Origin: Bacteroidales bacterium
GTDB taxonomy: Bacteria; Bacteroidota; Bacteroidia; Bacteroidales; UBA932
DNA length: 53,788 bases
Direction: 5' to 3'
NCBI GenBank assembly: GCA_004554455.1
Contig: SFMG01000010.1
Span: 1 to 53,788 of the forward strand
The position numbers were made by a program, and so were the translations under genes. The notes below the pieces were generated by a model, which was not told the origin of the DNA, searched no databases, and was given only the letters and a program-made list of their open reading frames with translations. Below are positions 50,434 to 53,788 of the stretch, one piece after another. Numbering within the stretch: the first letter of the stretch is position 1; every line of letters begins with the position of its first letter.

Positions 50434-51206
50434 AAACAATTACGATAGGCGAAGAATACACGCAGGACTACAGGATTACCTGCAACGATATGGATTCCGA
50501 ATACAGAATGACCCCGCAAGCTATTCTGAACATGTCCCAGGACACAATCGCGGCATATCTGACCACGCGCCACATTGCGGCCTTTGACCTTCAGAAGGAA
50601 GGATTCACCTGGGTTCTGTCGGAATATACCATGGAGATGGCTGGAGCCCTGCCCCTATGGAGGGAGAAAATTGAGGTTACGGTGAGCCCGAGCGAAATCT
50701 CTTCGGCGAAACTGCACATTGATTACCGTTTTTCCAACAGAGAGGGGGAAACCGTAATCAAAGGTACAAGTATATGGTGCATCATCAGCATGGTTACCGG
50801 GCGGCCGGAAATGATAGACGCCCATTGCACGATATCGGGTGAATCGGTGACAAGACATCCACGAAACATCGTTAAAGCCCTGGACCGCTCTGATATCAAT
50901 TTTCACTACATTACCAACATCTCTGACATTGACTTCAACGGACACGTACACAATGTCAGCTATCTGAAAATTGCACTTTCCTGCATCCCTTATGAACGGG
51001 CCAGGACTATGGTCATCCAGAAAGCGGTAATCAAATTCTTGAGACAGAGTTATATAAATGAGGACCTTCTCTGCCGTATAGAAAAGGAGGAACAGGATAA
51101 TTCCGCGCTTTCATCCATAAGCAACAGCGAAGGCCAGGGAAGTATGCAGGATCAGTGTCATTACGCAGGAGCTTGCCTGCCGGGATTTCGGAGAAATCGT
51201 CGATAG
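50430..51206 (+). CDS. Acyl-ACP thioesterase (FatA/FatB-like), 3' frameshift
   Basis: 258 residues as read. Two hot-dog domains: YRITCNDMDSEYRMTPQAILNM and LSEYTMEM (first), then INFHYITNISDIDFNGHVHNVSYLKIAL (second). These enzymes release free fatty acids from acyl carrier protein. The last 21 residues after NSEGQ are unlike the family. Removing one G from the GGG at 51137-51139 restores EVCRISVITQELACRDFGEIV and a stop at 51211-51213, the expected ending. So the gene carries an apparent +1 insertion close to its 3' end; activity may survive. ATG 50430 overlaps the AlkD-GNAT stop. Confidence 0.85.
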   Translation: MKTITIGEEYTQDYRITCNDMDSEYRMTPQAILNMSQDTIAAYLTTRHIAAFDLQKEGFTWVLSEYTMEMAGALPLWREKIEVTVSPSEISSAKLHIDYRFSNREGETVIKGTSIWCIISMVTGRPEMIDAHCTISGESVTRHPRNIVKALDRSDINFHYITNISDIDFNGHVHNVSYLKIALSCIPYERARTMVIQKAVIKFLRQSYINEDLLCRIEKEEQDNSALSSISNSEGQGSMQDQCHYAGACLPGFRRNRR

Positions 51207-51279
51207 AAATTAGATGCTGTTTTTCACTGCAGCTTTTCACCCGTAAAGTTTAGAGCTATTATAAAGAAGTATAACAATT

Positions 51280-51600
51280 ATGAATATCAATGGGATTATA
51301 ATAGGTGCTGCCGTATTTCTGAGCATAGGCATCTGCCACCCGCTTGTCATCAAGATGGAATATCATTGGGGAAGGCAGAGTTGGTGGATCTGGTTGGTGG
51401 CCGGCCTGGCATTCTGTCTGCTTTCTCTCTTCGTTGAGAATGATATACTGTCAATCATCATCGGTGGTTTCGCTTTCTGCTGCCTTTGGGGCATCCACGA
51501 AATGTTCCTGCAGGAGAAACGGGTTCTGCGTGGTTGGTTTCCGGAGAATCCCAAAAGGCACGAATATTACCAATCGCGCCGAAAAGAAATGAATAAATAA
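51280..51600 (+). CDS. DUF4491 small membrane protein
   Basis: 106 residues. Three hydrophobic segments (IIIGAAVFLSIGICHPLVIK; WIWLVAGLAFCLLSLF; ILSIIIGGFAFCCLW) and the ending EKRVLRGWFPENPKRHEYY match the DUF4491 family of small Bacteroidota and Firmicutes membrane proteins. Function unknown. Separated by 66 nt from the thioesterase gene. Confidence 0.85.
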   Translation: MNINGIIIGAAVFLSIGICHPLVIKMEYHWGRQSWWIWLVAGLAFCLLSLFVENDILSIIIGGFAFCCLWGIHEMFLQEKRVLRGWFPENPKRHEYYQSRRKEMNK

Positions 51601-51717
51601 ATAGGCTGCATCATCTTAGGGATATATCCGGTCAATCGGCTCAGTGATGAATTTTCTTGTCAAGACGGCCTTGAAGAAAGCTTGCGCCGAAAGAAAGGCT
51701 AACGAACTATTCCTCTG

Positions 51718-51936
51718 ATGATGAACGGGGATAAATACTCGAAATGTCCCATCAGACACGTCCTGAGCCTGTTTTCAGACAAATGGTCGCTGCTGGTCCT
51801 CTGCAACCTTCATGTCAGAGGGAATATGCGTTTCGGAGAACTGGCTTCGGCGATGACGGACATATCGGAAAGGATGCTGTCAGTCCGTCTGAAGAACCTG
51901 GAGAGCCACAATCTGATAACAGAGAGGAGACCATAA
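51718..51936 (+). pseudogene. Truncated HxlR-family regulator
   Basis: 72 residues: CPIRHVLSLFSDKWSLLVL, then NMRFGELASAMTDISERMLSVRLKNLESHNLI. This is the HxlR winged helix up to the start of the wing. The frame stops at TAA (51934-51936), where family members normally continue about 30-40 residues with a PPRVEY...T..G wing and dimer helix. No other frame downstream resumes that pattern, so the 3' end is lost rather than shifted. Probably non-functional. Confidence 0.65.
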
Positions 51937-51994
51937 CGGCCTCCTCTTCCGTATTCTACAAATCCGATCATGTGTAAAAATTGCCTTCGCAAAT

Positions 51995-52063
51995 ACACCG
52001 ACTGAGATACCGCAAAAACACCGATTGAAATGCCACAAAAGTGCCGATTTGATTTTGAGTGTC
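51995..52063 (+). repeat. Three 23-bp direct repeats upstream of the DUF4143 ATPase
   Basis: Repeats begin at 51995 (ACACCGACTGAGATACCGC), 52018 (ACACCGATTGAAATGCCAC) and 52041 (GTGCCGATTTGA...). The first two agree at most positions and the third keeps only its first half. They lie just before the ATPase promoter. Confidence 0.6.
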
Positions 52064-52084
52064 ATTGATTGTTTTGTATCTTTA
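52054..52084 (+). promoter_or_regulatory. Promoter of the DUF4143 ATPase gene
   Basis: TTTG at 52054-52057, 19-nt spacer, then TATCTTTA at 52077-52084, one base off TAnnTTTG. The leader to the ATG is about 14 nt. Confidence 0.5.
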
Positions 52085-52102
52085 CAGCGTTTTAAACTTT
52101 AA

Positions 52103-53401
52103 ATGATTATGAAGTATCTTGAACGTGTGGCTGACCAAATGCTCAAAGACCGATTGGAAGCTTTCGGTGCAGTATTGATTGAAGGGCCTAAATGGACGGG
52201 AAAGACCACAACAGCTGAGCAGATAGCCAGGAGTGTTATCAAACTGCACGATCCGGATATGGCTGCCAATTACATGGCCACAGCAGATACAAAGCCTTCA
52301 TTATTGTTGAAAGGCGCACAACCACGTCTGATCGATGAATGGCAGGATGTTCCTGTAGTGTGGGATGCTGTACGAACCGCTGTAGATAACGAAGGAGGCC
52401 GGCCAGGACAGTATATTCTTACGGGTTCGAACACTGTAGATAAATCCAAAATCAAACATACTGGAACGGGACGCATTACGCGTATGAAGATGTACCCTAT
52501 GAGTCTGTGGGAATCTAAAGAATCCACCGGGCAGGTCTCTTTACACGAATTATTCAACAATCCAAATCTTGATATTGATGGTGCCTGCAGCAATTTGGAT
52601 ATTCCGGACTTGATTCGTGCAGCATGTCGAGGCGGATGGCCCGCTTCTCTCCAACTGACCGAAAGGGCTGCGACAATGATTGCGAATGATTATGTCAATA
52701 CAGTCTGTGAGCAGGATATCTCTGCCGTGGATACAAAGGATAGAAATCCCAAGATAGCACGTCAGATAATGCGCTCCTATGCACGAAATATCAGTACTTT
52801 AGCCAAGAAGACAAGTATTCTTGCGGATATTACAGCTTCTGGAGACATAGAACTATCTATGGATACACTGGATGATTATATAGGAGCACTTGAGAAACTA
52901 TTTGTCATCCAGGACATTGACGCATGGTGCCCTGCAATCCGTAGCAAGACGGCGATACGGAGTACTCCAAAACGATGCTTTTCGGATCCTTCAATTGCTG
53001 TAGCGTCTATGAGCATCAACGCGGCCGCTCTGGAGACACAACTAAAAACATTCGGCTTTATATTTGAGCAGATGTGTATCAGGGACTTGAAAGCATATAC
53101 AGCAGATTTCAACAGCCACGTATCCTACTATCGGGATAGATATGGGCTTGAAGCTGATTTGGTTCTGCATTTGGAAGACGAGCGGTATGCTCTGATCGAA
53201 TGTAAATTGGGAAGTAAAGAAATCGAAGAAGGTGCAGCACACCTGTGCGAGATTCACAGGCTGGTTCAGGAAGCAAACAAAGCCGAGAAGCAAGTCCCTC
53301 TGCGTGAGCCGGATTTGAAGATTGTCCTGACCGGAGGGACAATAGCCTACACACGTCCCGATGGTGTACATGTAATTCCGCTGGCGTGTCTTAGGCCATA
53401 A
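52103..53401 (+). CDS. AAA (AAA_14) ATPase with DUF4143 domain
   Basis: 432 residues. Walker A GPKWTGKTT (~28-36), Walker B-like PRLIDEWQDV (~73-82) and sensor YILTGSNT (~104-111) form the AAA_14 ATPase. The C-terminal DUF4143 domain (~200-420) has GLEADLVLH and YALIECKLG, an E...ExK pattern resembling a nuclease-like fold. These ATPases are widespread and mobile in gut Bacteroidales and of unknown role. The gene is more AT-rich than the core of the window, suggesting transfer. ATG 52103 is used; 52109 is an alternative. Confidence 0.9.
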   Translation: MIMKYLERVADQMLKDRLEAFGAVLIEGPKWTGKTTTAEQIARSVIKLHDPDMAANYMATADTKPSLLLKGAQPRLIDEWQDVPVVWDAVRTAVDNEGGRPGQYILTGSNTVDKSKIKHTGTGRITRMKMYPMSLWESKESTGQVSLHELFNNPNLDIDGACSNLDIPDLIRAACRGGWPASLQLTERAATMIANDYVNTVCEQDISAVDTKDRNPKIARQIMRSYARNISTLAKKTSILADITASGDIELSMDTLDDYIGALEKLFVIQDIDAWCPAIRSKTAIRSTPKRCFSDPSIAVASMSINAAALETQLKTFGFIFEQMCIRDLKAYTADFNSHVSYYRDRYGLEADLVLHLEDERYALIECKLGSKEIEEGAAHLCEIHRLVQEANKAEKQVPLREPDLKIVLTGGTIAYTRPDGVHVIPLACLRP

Positions 53402-53522
53402 TAGAAAGAGCCTTAAAGTAAAGATATCCAGCAACGCTGCGAAGGTAATCGGCAGGGGAGTGTGCGGGACGGCGTGGAAGCGGACTGAAGTACAAGAACT
53501 GTCATAGTAAATTCAATAGCCG

Positions 53523-53579
53523 ATGAAATCATTTAAAAATCAAGCACTTGCGAAACTTGAATTATTACAAGATGATTAA
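53523..53579 (+). other. 18-codon open frame, possible truncated leader peptide
   Basis: ATG 53523 to TAA 53579 encodes MKSFKNQALAKLELLQDD. It overlaps the start of the next frame. The lysine/leucine-rich start resembles leaders of Bacteroidales peptide precursors, but no Gly-Gly site is present. It may be chance. Confidence 0.2.
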
Positions 53580-53778
53580 ATACATACGGATTATATTTAT
53601 TGCGCTGCTGATCATCCCGGTACAGGCCTATGCACAACAAGCGAGGTGCACAGTTTCCGGACGAGTAATCGACGGAATGAGCTCCCCAGTGGCTCACCTG
53701 CAAAGTTCCGTGTTTAAGTTATCCAAAGATCTTATAGATTCTATACATGAAGAAGGTATAGTCGCTTACACCTCGTAG
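53572..53778 (+). pseudogene. Truncated start of a TonB-receptor-type protein (signal peptide + partial CarboxypepD-reg)
   Basis: 68 residues: signal peptide (IRIIFIALLIIPVQAYAQQ) followed by CTVSGRVIDGMSSPVAHLQSSVFKLSKD, the first strands of a CarboxypepD-reg domain as in outer-membrane barrel proteins. The expected S.L..G..T..DG.F continuation is missing and the frame ends at TAG 53776-53778, ten bases before the window edge. It is either a broken gene or one interrupted by an insertion. Confidence 0.45.
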
Positions 53779-53788
53779 TTGGGATCTA

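Overview
The window looks like a chromosomal stretch of a GC-rich member of the order Bacteroidales (Bacteroidota), probably gut-associated. The support is a SusC/SusD outer-membrane pair, many lipoproteins with short Bacteroidota-type signal peptides, BACON and LRR surface proteins, TAnnTTTG-type -7 promoter boxes, and no Shine-Dalgarno sequences. The species cannot be named from the sequence. The last ~2 kb (from about 51.6 kb) is visibly more AT-rich and looks like a separately acquired or decaying segment.

Layout. 1-2021: tail of a Fic-like gene, a MerR/GyrI-type regulator, a short remnant of a GH92 mannosidase, a tandem array of 72-bp palindromic units, and a long hairpin just before a good Bacteroidales promoter. 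2022-17233: one long, tightly packed operon with SusC, SusD, a DUF4984-like lipoprotein, a BACON-like lipoprotein, two LRR lipoproteins, a subtilisin-family (S8) lipoprotein protease, a DUF1573 protein that needs a TTG start, and a small lipocalin-like lipoprotein. The protease and the absence of any glycoside hydrolase suggest a protein- or peptide-utilisation locus rather than a glycan locus. 17293-17405: tRNA-Ala(GGC) and its terminator. 17428-25644: a second surface operon with no SusCD: a coiled-coil/DUF4988-like lipoprotein, two large lipoproteins built from repeated Fn3-like modules, a DUF1566-like lipoprotein, a second S8 protease, and again a small terminal lipoprotein. The two operons look like partners in surface proteolysis.

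25645-29972: a CDF metal transporter, a CarboxypepD-reg-domain protein and a TrkH potassium channel subunit in one minus-strand operon, with a divergent EFR1-type flavodoxin/ferredoxin protein. 29973-33786: a SulP anion transporter followed 1 nt later by a D-2-hydroxyacid dehydrogenase fused in frame to an AGE/cellobiose 2-epimerase domain. 33871-36881: a LacI-type regulator and an FAD-dependent oxidoreductase whose promoter carries a perfect palindrome, the likely LacI operator. 36903-41621: a minus-strand operon joining a secreted endonuclease/exonuclease/phosphatase-fold enzyme, MurQ, a MurK-like sugar kinase and a CocE/S15 hydrolase (MurNAc salvage). 41738-44188: a TonB-dependent receptor. 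44195-49130: a DUF4886-CE15 esterase fusion, a coiled-coil lipoprotein with a membrane-anchored partner, a CE1-like esterase and TcdA. 49222-51600: an AlkD-GNAT fusion, an acyl-ACP thioesterase with an apparent single-base frameshift near its 3' end, and a DUF4491 membrane protein. 51718-53788: a truncated HxlR regulator, 23-bp direct repeats, a DUF4143 ATPase and a truncated TonB-receptor start.

The most unusual items are the palindromic repeat array with compensating arm changes (1338-1743), the dehydrogenase-epimerase fusion (29973-32057), the paired S8-protease surface operons, the DUF4886-CE15 and AlkD-GNAT fusions, and the thioesterase frameshift. All functional calls come from reading motifs by eye; no searches were run.
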